Shown: positions 1 to 8,398 of the stretch, one piece after another
How positions within the stretch are numbered: the stretch's first letter is position 1
Layout: the number at the start of each line of letters is the position of its first letter
DNA from: Bacilli bacterium
GTDB taxonomy: Bacteria; Bacillota_I; Bacilli_A; RF39; UBA660
Assembly: GCA_017626405.1 (NCBI GenBank)
Contig: JAGAIS010000001.1
Coordinates: 62,001 to 126,000, forward strand
Reading direction: 5' to 3'
DNA length: 64,000 bases
The notes under the pieces: model-generated
Seen by the model: only the letters and a program-made list of their open reading frames with translations
Databases searched by the model: none
What the model was told of the DNA's origin: nothing
Program-made: the position numbers and the translations under genes

Positions 1-1424
1 GTTTCTCCATCTTCTGATTCAATTAATGGAGCTACTACATAAGACTGGTATCCATTAAGTAATTCTTGTTCTATTTTTTCTACTACAGTGTTAATTTCTT
101 TAAAGTTATATACTTTTGTGTGAATTTCTTTTCTCCCTTTAGGTTTTTCTTTGATAATGGATATATCCATATCTCCATATATAGTTAAAGCATATGTTCT
201 TGGAATAGGGGTTGCTGACATATATAGAACATCTACATGCATACCTTTATTTTGTAATGATTTTCTTTGATTAACTCCAAATCTATGTTGTTCATCGGTA
301 ATAACTAGTCCTAGATTATTAAATTCGACATTATCCTCTAACATAGCATGAGTACCAATTAGTAAATCTATATCGCCATTTTTTAATCTTTCTAATATAG
401 AGTTTTTTTCAGATTTTTTTAGTGATCCAACTAATAGTTCTACTTTTAAACCAAGATTACCAAACAAACTCATAAAGTTATCATAGTGTTGGCAAGCTAA
501 TACTTCAGTTGGTGCTAGTAATGCACTTTGATATCCTGCTGAATGATTTAATAATATTGAAATAAAAGAAACAATAGTTTTACCTGATCCAACATCACCT
601 AGAATTAATCTATTCATTCTTTTAAGATTTCTAAAATCTTTTACAATATCATTAATGGCATTTAATTGATCACTCGTTAATTCATATGGCAATTCATCAA
701 TTATTTCTTTTACCGTATCATCACTTATATCTTTTATAACAAAGTCATCAAATATTTGATTCTTATATTTAATTAAATTAATCTTAAACATAAATTCAAA
801 TAATTCTTCATATTTTAATTTTAACTTTGCCTGTTTAAGATTATTTAAGTTTGTAGGATTATGTATTTCTCTTATAGAATTACTAGTATTCATTAGATTA
901 TATTTTTCACTTATATATTCAGGAACTATTTCATCTATAAATTCCATTGTTGATAACACATTAGTTATTAACTTATGAATTTGACTAGAAGATATTCCAC
1001 TTGCTGAATGATATACAGGTTCTACTTCAATTGAGTTCATAAATTTAAATTTTATATCTGCTGCCATAAATTGATTTTTAAGTTTATTATATTTACCTAT
1101 TAGAGTAATATATCTATTAATTTTCAAATTTGGTTTATAAAAAGCTCGATTAAAAATGACTACATTGATAGGTATATTATTTGCTTCTACCATGAAAGAT
1201 AAACGATTAAAATTTCTTTTAATATATGATACTTTTGGTTCTGAAATTATCTTAGCAGGAACTACTATAACATCACTATCATTACATTTTGTTATATCGC
1301 TAGGCTTATATATGTTGTAGCGGTATGGGTAAAATCTCATTAAATCATTTACCGTATTTATAGATAATTTATTGAGTATATTTAATGTTTTAGGACCTAT
1401 ACCTTTAATATCTGATAAATTCAT
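1..1424 (-). CDS. recG: ATP-dependent DNA helicase RecG (3' end beyond window)
   Basis: Superfamily 2 helicase that remodels stalled replication forks and Holliday junctions. About 474 codons are visible; the C-terminal part lies outside the window. The N-terminal wedge domain begins MNLSDIKGIGPKTLN, the helix-hairpin-helix-like start usual for RecG. Walker A GDVGSGKT falls near residue 280, the DExH-type box DEQHRFG near residue 377 and motif III SATPIPRT near residue 405. The start at 1424 is preceded by TTTGGAGG. The gene runs away from the origin, co-directional with replication. It is not Mfd, which is present separately at 36682-39891. Confidence 0.93.
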   Translation of the reverse strand, partial: MNLSDIKGIGPKTLNILNKLSINTVNDLMRFYPYRYNIYKPSDITKCNDSDVIVVPAKIISEPKVSYIKRNFNRLSFMVEANNIPINVVIFNRAFYKPNLKINRYITLIGKYNKLKNQFMAADIKFKFMNSIEVEPVYHSASGISSSQIHKLITNVLSTMEFIDEIVPEYISEKYNLMNTSNSIREIHNPTNLNNLKQAKLKLKYEELFEFMFKINLIKYKNQIFDDFVIKDISDDTVKEIIDELPYELTSDQLNAINDIVKDFRNLKRMNRLILGDVGSGKTIVSFISILLNHSAGYQSALLAPTEVLACQHYDNFMSLFGNLGLKVELLVGSLKKSEKNSILERLKNGDIDLLIGTHAMLEDNVEFNNLGLVITDEQHRFGVNQRKSLQNKGMHVDVLYMSATPIPRTYALTIYGDMDISIIKEKPKGRKEIHTKVYNFKEINTVVEKIEQELLNGYQSYVVAPLIESEDGE

Positions 1425-1464
1425 AATTTTTCCTCCAAAAGTAGTTATTTTTTTAAAAAAAGTG

Positions 1465-1493
1465 TTGACAAAAATACCTTAATCGATTAGTAT
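1465..1493 (+). promoter_or_regulatory. Promoter of the orphan structured RNA
   Basis: TTGACA (1465-1470), 17 bp, then TAGTAT (1488-1493). It points rightward, opposite to the genes on both sides, and the only thing downstream before a terminator is the structured RNA at about 1500-1597. Confidence 0.65.
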
Positions 1494-1498
1494 ATTAA

Positions 1499-1597
1499 AT
1501 ACCAATTCACTTACAGGCGAATTGGTGCTAGTATCACACTAGCCAACCCCTTTTTATTCTTTGGAGCAGTTCTCAGGGGGACTGCTTCTTTTTTTAT
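1499..1597 (+). ncRNA. Candidate small structured RNA of unknown family
   Basis: Between recG and the sporulation cluster, a ~100-nt element has its own promoter and terminator. Visible structure: stem 1 ACCAATTC (1501-1508) with GAATTGGT (1519-1526); stem 2 GCTAGT (1527-1532) with ACTAGC (1538-1543); a terminator hairpin GGAGCAGT (1563-1570) with ACTGCTTC (1581-1588) followed by a T-run. The terminator loop carries AGGGGG, which can pair with CCCCT at 1547-1551, giving a pseudoknot. No ATG was seen inside. I do not recognise the family. It could be a trans-acting sRNA or an antisense-type RNA. Nothing in cis downstream is in the right orientation to be controlled as a riboswitch. Confidence 0.6.
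1563..1597 (+). terminator. Terminator of the orphan RNA
   Basis: Eight-pair stem GGAGCAGT/ACTGCTTC with a G-rich loop, followed by TTTTTTT. The G-run in the loop can pair with an upstream C-run. Confidence 0.7.
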
Positions 1598-1640
1598 TTA
1601 TATTTATAACTATATTATAACATTATAAAAAGAAAGTTTA

Positions 1641-2150
1641 TTAACTTTCTTTTTTAAATATAAAATTTATATTATCTTCATATTTATAAATAGGTTTATT
1701 AAATTTATCATTTACTTCTGTATCACCAATATTTATTATATATTTTTTCTTTAAATTATTTATTACTTTATTATTATATTTATTTACAACTATATCATTA
1801 TTATTTAAATAGCAATAATATATTCCACTAGTCCATGAAAATAATATTATGTTATCATCGTTTAATAAATCTTTTACAATACTTACATCATTTATTATTC
1901 GATAATTTAATAAACCTATACTATCGAATACATATCTATATACAAATAACTCACTGTTATTTAATGTAGGATCTAGTATAAATATGTATTTTCTCTTTAT
2001 AAATGTATTATTTAAGATATTTCTTAAATATCTTATGAATTTTTCTACATTATCTACTCTTCCATTTTTAATATATTTAGATTCTAAAATTTTTAATGTT
2101 TTATCATATAGATAAATATATTTATCAGTTATTTTAACTTTAATTTGCAT
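1641..2150 (-). CDS. Uncharacterised protein in the mbl/mreB position, possibly a truncated actin-like protein
   Basis: 169 residues, no signal peptide, rich in Asn, Ile and Lys. It overlaps the end of spoIIQ by 11 nt and has no clear Shine-Dalgarno sequence, suggesting coupled translation. By eye the order of segments resembles the first half of MreB/Mbl: KNGRVDNVEKFIRYLRN (cf. the LKDGVIADFE region), YIFILDPTLNNSELFVY (cf. CCPTNITSVEQ) and IILFSWTSGIYYCYLNN (cf. VVDIGGGTTDIAVIS). The nucleotide-binding glycines are mostly gone. In Bacillus spoIIQ is followed by spoIIID and mbl. The homology is an inference; it may be an unrelated sporulation protein. Confidence 0.4.
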   Translation of the reverse strand: MQIKVKITDKYIYLYDKTLKILESKYIKNGRVDNVEKFIRYLRNILNNTFIKRKYIFILDPTLNNSELFVYRYVFDSIGLLNYRIINDVSIVKDLLNDDNIILFSWTSGIYYCYLNNNDIVVNKYNNKVINNLKKKYIINIGDTEVNDKFNKPIYKYEDNINFIFKKES

Positions 2151-2772
2151 TTATTTGGTCAATAGATACATTGTAGTATTTTGTTGGATTTACGTATTCT
2201 CCATTTAGAGTTAATTCTATCATTAACATATTACTCTTTGATGTTGATACTTTATTTTGTCCACTTTTACCAATTACTTCACCAGCATTGACAGTGTCTC
2301 CTACTTTAACATTAACACTTGATAAACTAGAATACTTACTAATTAAATTGTTATTGTGTTTAACAGTTACGATACTACCAAACATTTCTGATTCATCTAT
2401 ACTAGTTACTTCTCCTTCGGCTATTGATAGGCAGTCGAATTCTTTATCTGATCCATAAAGTATACCTGTTGATGGCATATAAGTTCGATCATACTTAATC
2501 AAAGATTTTTCTTGTTCTTCTTTAGCACCATTTACTTCATAGAAATTGATTTCAATACTTATGTTTTCCCCCATAATTGGTTCTTTAATTTTGTTATCTA
2601 CTTCATTAATAACTGGTATATAAGTATCTGCTATTCCCCTTAATACATATGAGTTATTATCTGTTGTAAGTGATTTAAATAGACTGGATGAAATAATGGT
2701 TGTTAATCCTATTACTCCTATTACAGCTACAATTATTACACTTAAACTAATTATTTCCTTTCTTCTTTCCAT
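2140..2772 (-). CDS. spoIIQ: SpoIIQ-like membrane-anchored LytM (M23-type) sporulation protein
   Basis: Forespore protein that zips the forespore membrane to the mother cell during engulfment. 210 residues: one N-terminal membrane segment (about residues 12-32), a linker, and a LytM domain from about residue 105. In the stretch SKYSSLSSVNVKVGDTVNAG the usual second catalytic His of the HxH motif is Ser (KYSSL), as in Bacillus subtilis SpoIIQ (YQSLS), so the domain is probably structural and not an active endopeptidase. The start at 2772 follows AAAGGTGATAAC. It is downstream of spoIID, and the partner SpoIIIAH is not in this window. Confidence 0.8.
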   Translation of the reverse strand: MERRKEIISLSVIIVAVIGVIGLTTIISSSLFKSLTTDNNSYVLRGIADTYIPVINEVDNKIKEPIMGENISIEINFYEVNGAKEEQEKSLIKYDRTYMPSTGILYGSDKEFDCLSIAEGEVTSIDESEMFGSIVTVKHNNNLISKYSSLSSVNVKVGDTVNAGEVIGKSGQNKVSTSKSNMLMIELTLNGEYVNPTKYYNVSIDQINAN

Positions 2773-2820
2773 GTTATCACCTTTCTATTACAAGTGTTAA
2801 CAATTTAGAAAAAATTATAC

Positions 2821-3705
2821 TTATATTTTTATAAACTCGATATTTCCATAGTAATATTTTAATATTTCTTCGTAGCTATAGCCCTGTTTTGCTAAATAAG
2901 ATGCACCATATTGACTCATACCTACTCCATGTCCATATCCATAAGTTGTGAAAGTATATTCATCATTATTAATTGTTATTTCAAAGTCGGTACTTCGCAA
3001 ATTTAATTTTTTTCTAAATTCAATTCCCGTATATTCTTTATTATCTACTTTTACTAATTCAACATGATTAGTATTATTTCTTTTCACTACTTCAATTTTT
3101 TTGAAACTACCTAAGATAGATTCTAGATATTCTTTTTTGAATACTACTTCTCTCTTATAATTACTAGAATTTTTATCCCAAGATGATTCTACACTTTCAA
3201 CTCCATTATAATTAAAAACATCCATAGAGTCTTCCGTATAGCCGTTTGATGTTGAAAAGTAGAATGTTGTTAACAATTGATCATCTTTTGTTATTACTAT
3301 TCCCTTTGTATCATTTACAGCATCTACTACTATTTGCCTATATTCCGAATACTTATCTTTCCACTTGTTTTTCATCTCTTCATCATCTATATAACATTGA
3401 TCATCTGTTGTCTTTGCTAAAGATATATTGTTATTTGTCTTCTTTACGGCATAAGTTCTCGATGCTATTGCTTGACTTTTTAATGCTACACTGCCATATA
3501 ATACTGGCATTTCACAGGCAACAACTCCTACTAAGTACTCTTCTAATTCCATTTTTTCAGTAGTATCTTCATTTTTTAATACAACTATCTTTTCTGTAGT
3601 TTCTATTTTCTTATTACTATCTTCATGTTCTATAAGAGAATTAAAATATAGAAATAGAGTAATAGCTGATATTGCAATTAATATAAGACTTATGAATTTA
3701 GACAT
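2821..3705 (-). CDS. spoIID: Stage II sporulation protein D, lytic transglycosylase
   Basis: Cuts peptidoglycan glycan strands during engulfment. 294 residues with an N-terminal membrane anchor (about residues 5-22). The SpoIID core is clear: VVACEMP with the probable catalytic Glu at residue 65, ALKSQAIASRTYAV, then TFYFSTSNGYTED, and the C-terminal GYGHGVGMSQYGASYLA that typifies SpoIID/LytB. Slightly shorter than the ~340-residue Bacillus protein. Expressed in the mother cell in known species. It stands first in a leftward cluster with spoIIQ and the actin-like ORF, separated from ywzB by a terminator. Confidence 0.92.
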   Translation of the reverse strand: MSKFISLILIAISAITLFLYFNSLIEHEDSNKKIETTEKIVVLKNEDTTEKMELEEYLVGVVACEMPVLYGSVALKSQAIASRTYAVKKTNNNISLAKTTDDQCYIDDEEMKNKWKDKYSEYRQIVVDAVNDTKGIVITKDDQLLTTFYFSTSNGYTEDSMDVFNYNGVESVESSWDKNSSNYKREVVFKKEYLESILGSFKKIEVVKRNNTNHVELVKVDNKEYTGIEFRKKLNLRSTDFEITINNDEYTFTTYGYGHGVGMSQYGASYLAKQGYSYEEILKYYYGNIEFIKI

Positions 3706-3752
3706 ATTATCACCTATTTAATTATATTAATATTTTTAAATATTATTTTGTC

Positions 3753-3779
3753 AAAAAAAAGAATCGACATCGATTCTTA
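3753..3779 (-). terminator. Terminator after ywzB
   Basis: On the minus strand AGAATCGA-TG-TCGATTCT followed by TTTTTTTT. It separates the ywzB-rpiB-ATP-grasp operon from spoIID. Confidence 0.85.
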
Positions 3780-3971
3780 TAATATATTTATACTTAGTAA
3801 TTCAATAAAGAAACTAGATAATAAATGAGCTAAACTTAAAATTATTATAATACTTAAGAATCTAGCTTCCCATACGTGCCCTTTTTTTATAATAGGATCA
3901 AAGTTAATTCCCGATACCGCAAAAGCACATAATATTGTACTTAGTAGGTAAATAAACAAATTAATCTTCAT
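3777..3971 (-). CDS. ywzB: DUF1146 (YwzB-like) small membrane protein
   Basis: 64 residues, two predicted membrane helices (about residues 3-20 and 38-58) around the short segment GINFDPIIKKGHVWEARFL, the pattern of the DUF1146/YwzB family (I/LRFD..........RLLYILLSI). The function is unknown in any species. An in-frame ATG 15 nt upstream is possible, but the ATG at 3971 has GAAGG at the proper spacing and gives an 11-nt overlap with the end of rpiB, so translation is probably coupled. YwzB lies near murA and spoIID in Bacillus too, in agreement with the context here. Confidence 0.7.
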   Translation of the reverse strand: MKINLFIYLLSTILCAFAVSGINFDPIIKKGHVWEARFLSIIIILSLAHLLSSFFIELLSINIL

Positions 3972-4413
3972 AAGTACCTTCTTCATATGAAGTTATTTTA
4001 TTAATTCTTCTAATATGCCTTTCTGATTCTCCAAAAGGAGTATCTATAAATGTATTAATCCATTCAATTAGATTATTTATATCTTCTTTATAGCTTAGTG
4101 CAATAACATTGGCATTATTGTGTTCTTTTGCTAATCTTGCTTCATCTAAATTAGATACTTTTGCACATCTTATACCTTTAACTTTGTTTGCTGCTATTGA
4201 CATACCAATTCCCGTTCCACACATAAGTATACCTAAGTCTGCACTTTTATCTACTATTTTTCTACATAGACTGATTGCAAAATCAGGATAATCATCTATT
4301 GGGTTATTATTTATACTACAATCAATTATTTCTATTCCTCGATTTTTAAGACTTTCAATAATTACTTTTTTCTCTTCTACTCCATTATGATCTGTTGCTA
4401 TTGCTATTTTCAT
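3961..4413 (-). CDS. rpiB: Ribose-5-phosphate isomerase B
   Basis: Interconverts ribose-5-phosphate and ribulose-5-phosphate in the pentose phosphate pathway. 150 residues from the start MKIAIATDHNG; AGAGGTG sits 7 nt upstream, so this ATG is preferred over one 9 nt earlier. Family marks: TDHNG near the N-terminus, LMCGTGIGMSIAANKVKGIRCA containing the active-site Cys and phosphate loop, and KEHNNANVIALS. Length is typical. It overlaps the preceding ATP-grasp gene by 29 nt and the following ywzB by 11 nt, a tight operon. Confidence 0.92.
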   Translation of the reverse strand: MKIAIATDHNGVEEKKVIIESLKNRGIEIIDCSINNNPIDDYPDFAISLCRKIVDKSADLGILMCGTGIGMSIAANKVKGIRCAKVSNLDEARLAKEHNNANVIALSYKEDINNLIEWINTFIDTPFGESERHIRRINKITSYEEGTYED

Positions 4414-5410
4414 TTTCATCACCTCTCATTGCTTTCTCAAATATTGGTAAATCTCCATAATTATCACTTCGATGTACTGGTAATTGATAGATATCATGTC
4501 CTGGGAAATCATTACCTTCAATTAGATAAAGTTTCTTATCTCCTACGCATATATCCCATCCAACATATCCAACTTCTGGTATTATGTGAGATATCTCCTC
4601 ACATAGTTTTACAACTTCATCCCACATTGGTACTCTTACACCAACAATTGCCTTTTTAGTCTCGGGATGAACATCATATACTTTACTTTCTTTATCGATA
4701 GCTGGATATTCAATTAGACCATTTTCGATATTTACTTTAGTTGCCATTCCACCATGATTAAAGTTATCTACTACATTTTCCTTATTTCCTATTCTAAGGT
4801 AAGCTGCTACTACTTTTTTGTTTATAGTTACTACTCTTAATGTATTTACGGAATGTGGATAAATGTCACTTATCTCTTTATTTTGTTTAACGACATCTTC
4901 AACTAACAATTGACCATTTTTAATCAAAGTATCGTATAGTTCTTTAGCATCTTTTTTTCTTGGGTCAATTATTTCTATTCCCGTTCCACAAGAAGAATCT
5001 ATAGGTTTTACAATTATTTCAGTTTTTCCTTTAATAAATTTTTTAAAATCTTCTAGTGATGCTTCACTCAAATATAACCATTCACGATTTAAATACTTAT
5101 CAAAAATCTTGTTAAATTCAACTTTATCTTCAAATTTATATATTTGTGATTGATCATTATATTTCTTGATAAAACTATTATTTATTCCTCTAGTAATTAT
5201 AGTCTTTCTCTCTTTACTATTCATATTGTACATTTCAAATAAGTTGTAATCCATATAACCTGCTTGATATTTGAGTCCACATATTATAATATCAAAGAAT
5301 ATATATATCCTATTTTTATTACTTCTTTTATGAACAAGATTAATTGTATCAAAAAATTTCTTGTAATTCATTTTTAATATTCTTTTAAATAAATACTTTA
5401 TCTTACTCAT
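4385..5410 (-). CDS. ATP-grasp protein of the sugar-transfer-associated family
   Basis: 341 residues. The ATP-grasp fold is supported by IIVKPIDSSCGTGIEI (lysine and glycine-rich loop), LLVEDVVKQ, HSVNTLRVVTI, and the metal-binding end VGWDICVGDKKLYLIEGNDFPG. These match the ATP-grasp family often found with polysaccharide or teichoic-acid sugar transfer genes (PF14397), but no such genes are next to it, so the substrate cannot be named. Start chosen at 5410 because AGGAG lies 7 nt upstream; an ATG at 5416 is too close to it. First gene of the operon with rpiB and ywzB. Confidence 0.72.
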   Translation of the reverse strand: MSKIKYLFKRILKMNYKKFFDTINLVHKRSNKNRIYIFFDIIICGLKYQAGYMDYNLFEMYNMNSKERKTIITRGINNSFIKKYNDQSQIYKFEDKVEFNKIFDKYLNREWLYLSEASLEDFKKFIKGKTEIIVKPIDSSCGTGIEIIDPRKKDAKELYDTLIKNGQLLVEDVVKQNKEISDIYPHSVNTLRVVTINKKVVAAYLRIGNKENVVDNFNHGGMATKVNIENGLIEYPAIDKESKVYDVHPETKKAIVGVRVPMWDEVVKLCEEISHIIPEVGYVGWDICVGDKKLYLIEGNDFPGHDIYQLPVHRSDNYGDLPIFEKAMRGDENENSNSNRS

Positions 5411-5450
5411 TATCATTCTCCTAATCTTTTATAATTATAACATAAAATAA

Positions 5451-5469
5451 AAAAAACAGCATTATGCTG
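5451..5469 (-). terminator. Terminator of rpmE
   Basis: Minus strand CAGCA-TAA-TGCTG followed by eight T residues. The stem overlaps the last codons of rpmE. Confidence 0.8.
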
Positions 5470-5680
5470 CTTTTGAATCTTGATCAAGATTATATTTTTT
5501 GTTGAATTTTTCAACATTACCAGTCTTTTTACGGTTACCTTGAGTACCAGTATAGAATGGATGACATTCTGAACAAACTTCAATACTTTGTTCTTCTTTA
5601 TTACTCATTGCTTTAAATGTTGCTCCACAAGCACATTTAAAAGTACACATAACTTGATTTGGATGTATATTCTTTTTCAT
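5462..5680 (-). CDS. rpmE: 50S ribosomal protein L31, zinc-binding form
   Basis: 72 residues beginning MKKNIHPNQ. Four Cys in the C+ arrangement: Cys16 and Cys18 in CACG, and the pair in EVCSECHPFYTG (about 36 and 39). This is the zinc-containing L31; in species with a zinc-independent paralogue it is the form lost under zinc starvation. The paralogue, if any, is not in this window. Monocistronic: AGGAGG upstream and its own terminator downstream. Confidence 0.95.
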   Translation of the reverse strand: MKKNIHPNQVMCTFKCACGATFKAMSNKEEQSIEVCSECHPFYTGTQGNRKKTGNVEKFNKKYNLDQDSKAA

Positions 5681-5768
5681 CTAAATCCTCCTTCCGCCAT
5701 AACTCAAAAATTAGTTATAGAAATTCATTACTTGTTTAGTATATCATAATAATTATAAAAATCAAGAA

Positions 5769-7022
5769 TTATTCATCAATTAGTTTAATATTTGCGCCTA
5801 CATTGTTTAGTTTGTCAACTAATCTTTCGTATCCGCGAAGTAAATGTTCAATATTATAGATTGTTGTTGTTCCATTTGCTACCATTCCGGCTATTAGCAT
5901 AGCTGCTCCAGCACGAAGATCTGTTGCTTTTACTTTTCTACCTACTAGATTTGTCTTTCCACGAATAATTGCCTTTTTATCAAATGCTTTAATATCAGCA
6001 CCCATATTATTTAAATGAGGAACATGTCTAAGTCTATTTTCATAGATAGTTTCTTCAAATAGAGATTCTCCTTCACATTGTGTTAAAAATGCACTCATAG
6101 GTTGTCCTAAATCAGTTACGAAGCCTGGATATACTCCCGTTTTAATATTAACTGCTTTTAAATTTTTCGTTTTATTTACCGTTATAGAATTCTTACCTAC
6201 TTTGAGTTTTACACCGGCATCTTCAAGTTTAGATATTAGTGCATATAGGTGTTCTTCGATAATATCATCTACTTTAAAATTTCTGCCTAATAAAGAGCCA
6301 ATAATGAGATATGTACCAGCTTCTATTCGATCAGGTATTACTTTTACATAACCATCGTGTAATTCTTCTACTCCCGTTATTTCTATGGTTGATGTTCCCG
6401 CACCAAATACTTTTGCTCCCATAGAATTCAAGAATGAAGCAACATTTGTAATTTCTGGTTCTGTTGCTGCATTAATTATTTTTGTCTTACCCTTAGCTAA
6501 TACAGCAGACAACATTACATTGATTGTCGCTCCGACAGATGGAAAATTGAAGAAGATATTTTTTCCTTCTAGTTTTTTAGTATTCATGACATAATGACCA
6601 TCATCTTCTTTTATTTTAACTCCCATTTTTGAGAAGGCCTCTAGATGAATATCTATTGGTCTAGTTCCAATTACACATCCTCCAGGACAAGAAATATCTA
6701 CTGTATTAAATCTGCTTAAGAAAGAACCCATAAAGTAATATGATGCTCTTATCTTGCTTGCAAATTCTTCGGATATAGCTTTTGGTTCTACATTACTGTT
6801 ATCTATTGTCAATACTTCATCTTTGAATGTTACCTTAGAGCCTAAGTATTTAAGAGTATCAATTAGGATTCTAACATCAGATATGTCAGGAACATTTTCA
6901 ATAACGCATTTTCCCTTTGTTAATATACTTGCTGGTATTAGAGCAACTACACTGTTCTTTGCTCCTCCAATATGTACAGTACCACTTAATAAGTGATTAC
7001 CCTCAATAACTATTTTTTTCAT
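5769..7022 (-). CDS. murA: UDP-N-acetylglucosamine 1-carboxyvinyltransferase
   Basis: First committed step of peptidoglycan synthesis: adds enolpyruvate from PEP to UDP-GlcNAc; the target of fosfomycin. 417 residues from MKKIVIEGNHLLSG, with GGTGG 5 nt upstream; a further ATG at 7034 lacks a suitable Shine-Dalgarno sequence. GGAKNSVVALIPAS is the PEP-binding start and CPGGCVIGTRPIDIH carries the active-site Cys at residue 116, so a fosfomycin-sensitive (Cys) enzyme is predicted. The C-terminal RAGAAMLIAGM is also conserved. It shows that the organism makes a wall, against a true mollicute. Confidence 0.95.
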   Translation of the reverse strand: MKKIVIEGNHLLSGTVHIGGAKNSVVALIPASILTKGKCVIENVPDISDVRILIDTLKYLGSKVTFKDEVLTIDNSNVEPKAISEEFASKIRASYYFMGSFLSRFNTVDISCPGGCVIGTRPIDIHLEAFSKMGVKIKEDDGHYVMNTKKLEGKNIFFNFPSVGATINVMLSAVLAKGKTKIINAATEPEITNVASFLNSMGAKVFGAGTSTIEITGVEELHDGYVKVIPDRIEAGTYLIIGSLLGRNFKVDDIIEEHLYALISKLEDAGVKLKVGKNSITVNKTKNLKAVNIKTGVYPGFVTDLGQPMSAFLTQCEGESLFEETIYENRLRHVPHLNNMGADIKAFDKKAIIRGKTNLVGRKVKATDLRAGAAMLIAGMVANGTTTIYNIEHLLRGYERLVDKLNNVGANIKLIDE

Positions 7023-7100
7023 AATCCACCTCATTAGAGATATTCAACTTTACTATATTATTAATATATTTTAAAGTCAATGAATCATGAATATAATTTA

Positions 7101-7616
7101 CTATTTTTTTACATTATCTATGAGTTCTCTTGCTAATGTCGTATATTCTACATCACTTGTATCTTCATCAATTAGGCATAGAGGTGGATATATAATGCAC
7201 CACCAATTTAGTCCTTCATGATTTCCAAGTTCAATTGTTACTGAATCATAATAACCTGCATCATACTTTATTCCTTTATATTGTTTACTGGGAAAATAAT
7301 TCCTTCCAATATTTAAGCGATAATCATAACTCACATTATTACTTTTCAACTCTTCCTCAATTGAATCTTTAAGATATTCATAATTAGTATCTAATACCTT
7401 CTTTGTTTCTATGTATGAACTTGAATTTTTTGTTAATTCATAGATCTTCTCCTGTATATTTTTACTGACTTTATTCTTTATTGTTTGATCCTCAATTGTA
7501 TTAGATGATGAAATAACGCGAAATCTAATTGCATTACTAGGAATAATTACCTCATCTTTCTTATTTATACATAGTATACTAATGATGACTGCTATTATTA
7601 TTAATATTTTCTTCAT
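7101..7616 (-). CDS. spoIIR: Stage II sporulation protein R
   Basis: Forespore-secreted signal that triggers SpoIIGA to process pro-sigma-E in the mother cell. 171 residues, signal sequence at residues 3-17, then IPSNAIRFRVISSSNTIEDQTIKNKV and the family marks YFPSKQYKGIKYDAGYYDSVTIELG and LNWWCIIYPPLCLID. The length is near the usual ~200. The Shine-Dalgarno sequence GAAAGGG lies inside the 3' arm of the prmC terminator hairpin (see 7617-7655), so initiation may be restrained when transcription comes through from prmC. Confidence 0.92.
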   Translation of the reverse strand: MKKILIIIAVIISILCINKKDEVIIPSNAIRFRVISSSNTIEDQTIKNKVSKNIQEKIYELTKNSSSYIETKKVLDTNYEYLKDSIEEELKSNNVSYDYRLNIGRNYFPSKQYKGIKYDAGYYDSVTIELGNHEGLNWWCIIYPPLCLIDEDTSDVEYTTLARELIDNVKK

Positions 7617-7655
7617 AAAAAAATTACCCTTTCTAATTATTTAATGGGGTAATTT
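7617..7655 (-). terminator. Terminator of prfA-prmC that also covers the spoIIR ribosome binding site
   Basis: Minus strand AAATTACCC (7655-7647), 17-nt loop, GGGTAATTT (7629-7621), then TTTT up to the spoIIR ATG at 7616. The GGG of the 3' arm is the core of the spoIIR Shine-Dalgarno sequence. Confidence 0.75.
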
Positions 7656-7663
7656 AATGTATT

Positions 7664-8398
7664 TTATTCATTTATTATAAAAAAATAACGATCTCGATTA
7701 CTTAAATCTTTTTCTATATATGCAATTGAATTAGGTAAACGATTCTTTGTATATTCTAATAATGACTTTCCTTGAAGACAACCAATCTCAAAAGCCATGA
7801 TAAATTTTTCTTTCATAAAATCTTTATGGTTATCTATCATATATTTATAGTATTCCATTCCCGAATCTTTAGCATATAGAGCATTATCTGGTTCATATTT
7901 AGTTTTGGGATCAATTTCTTCAGAATAATCTATATATGGGGGATTAGAAATTAAAACATCATACTTTTCCTCACTAGAATATTCAAATATACTAATATTT
8001 TGAAAATTAATCTGAACATCATTTTCTCTTGCATTAACTTCGGCAACATATATTGCATCATTACTTATATCTATCGATGTTATATCGAGAGTTGGTATTT
8101 CTCTTTTTAATGCAATGGATATACAACCTGATCCTGTACCTACTTCCAATACTCTAGTATTTTCTAGTTTTTTCTTCCTAATTAGATTAATTGTCTTTTC
8201 AACTAAATATTCCGTTTCAAAACGGGGTATCAATACCCTTTCATCGACATTAATTTTATATCCATAGAAGGAAACATTTCCAATTAGATATTGTACGGGA
8301 TAATTGTTATTTAATTTTTCGATAATAGGATCTAAGTCATCATATTTTTCCTTTAGTAGGCGATAATCATTATCTGTTATTCCTGGAATATTATTCAT
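7664..8398 (-). CDS. prmC: Peptide chain release factor N5-glutamine methyltransferase
   Basis: Methylates the Gln of the GGQ motif of RF1/RF2. 244 residues, a bit shorter than the usual ~280 at the N-terminus. [14 protein letters not shown], the SAM motif [16 protein letters not shown] and the catalytic SNPPYI are all present. It overlaps the end of prfA by 8 nt, so enzyme and substrate are co-translated, as in most bacteria. Confidence 0.95.
   Translation of the reverse strand: MNNIPGITDNDYRLLKEKYDDLDPIIEKLNNNYPVQYLIGNVSFYGYKINVDERVLIPRFETEYLVEKTINLIRKKKLENTRVLEVGTGSGCISIALKREIPTLDITSIDISNDAIYVAEVNARENDVQINFQNISIFEYSSEEKYDVLISNPPYIDYSEEIDPKTKYEPDNALYAKDSGMEYYKYMIDNHKDFMKEKFIMAFEIGCLQGKSLLEYTKNRLPNSIAYIEKDLSNRDRYFFIINE

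Noticed and set aside
1441..1640. Type I toxin-antitoxin pair of the Fst kind in the recG-proximal gap
   Set aside because: The RNA has antisense-like hairpins but I see no small hydrophobic toxin ORF on the opposite strand.
2140..2772. Active M23 endopeptidase
   Set aside because: The second His of the HxH motif is Ser, so catalysis is improbable; the SpoIIQ call is preferred.
3246..3563. Open frame on the plus strand inside spoIID
   Set aside because: It is the complement of a well-supported SpoIID; composition is Leu/His/Tyr-rich without a ribosome site. The same holds for the other antisense frames, e.g. in dnaX, mfd and metG.
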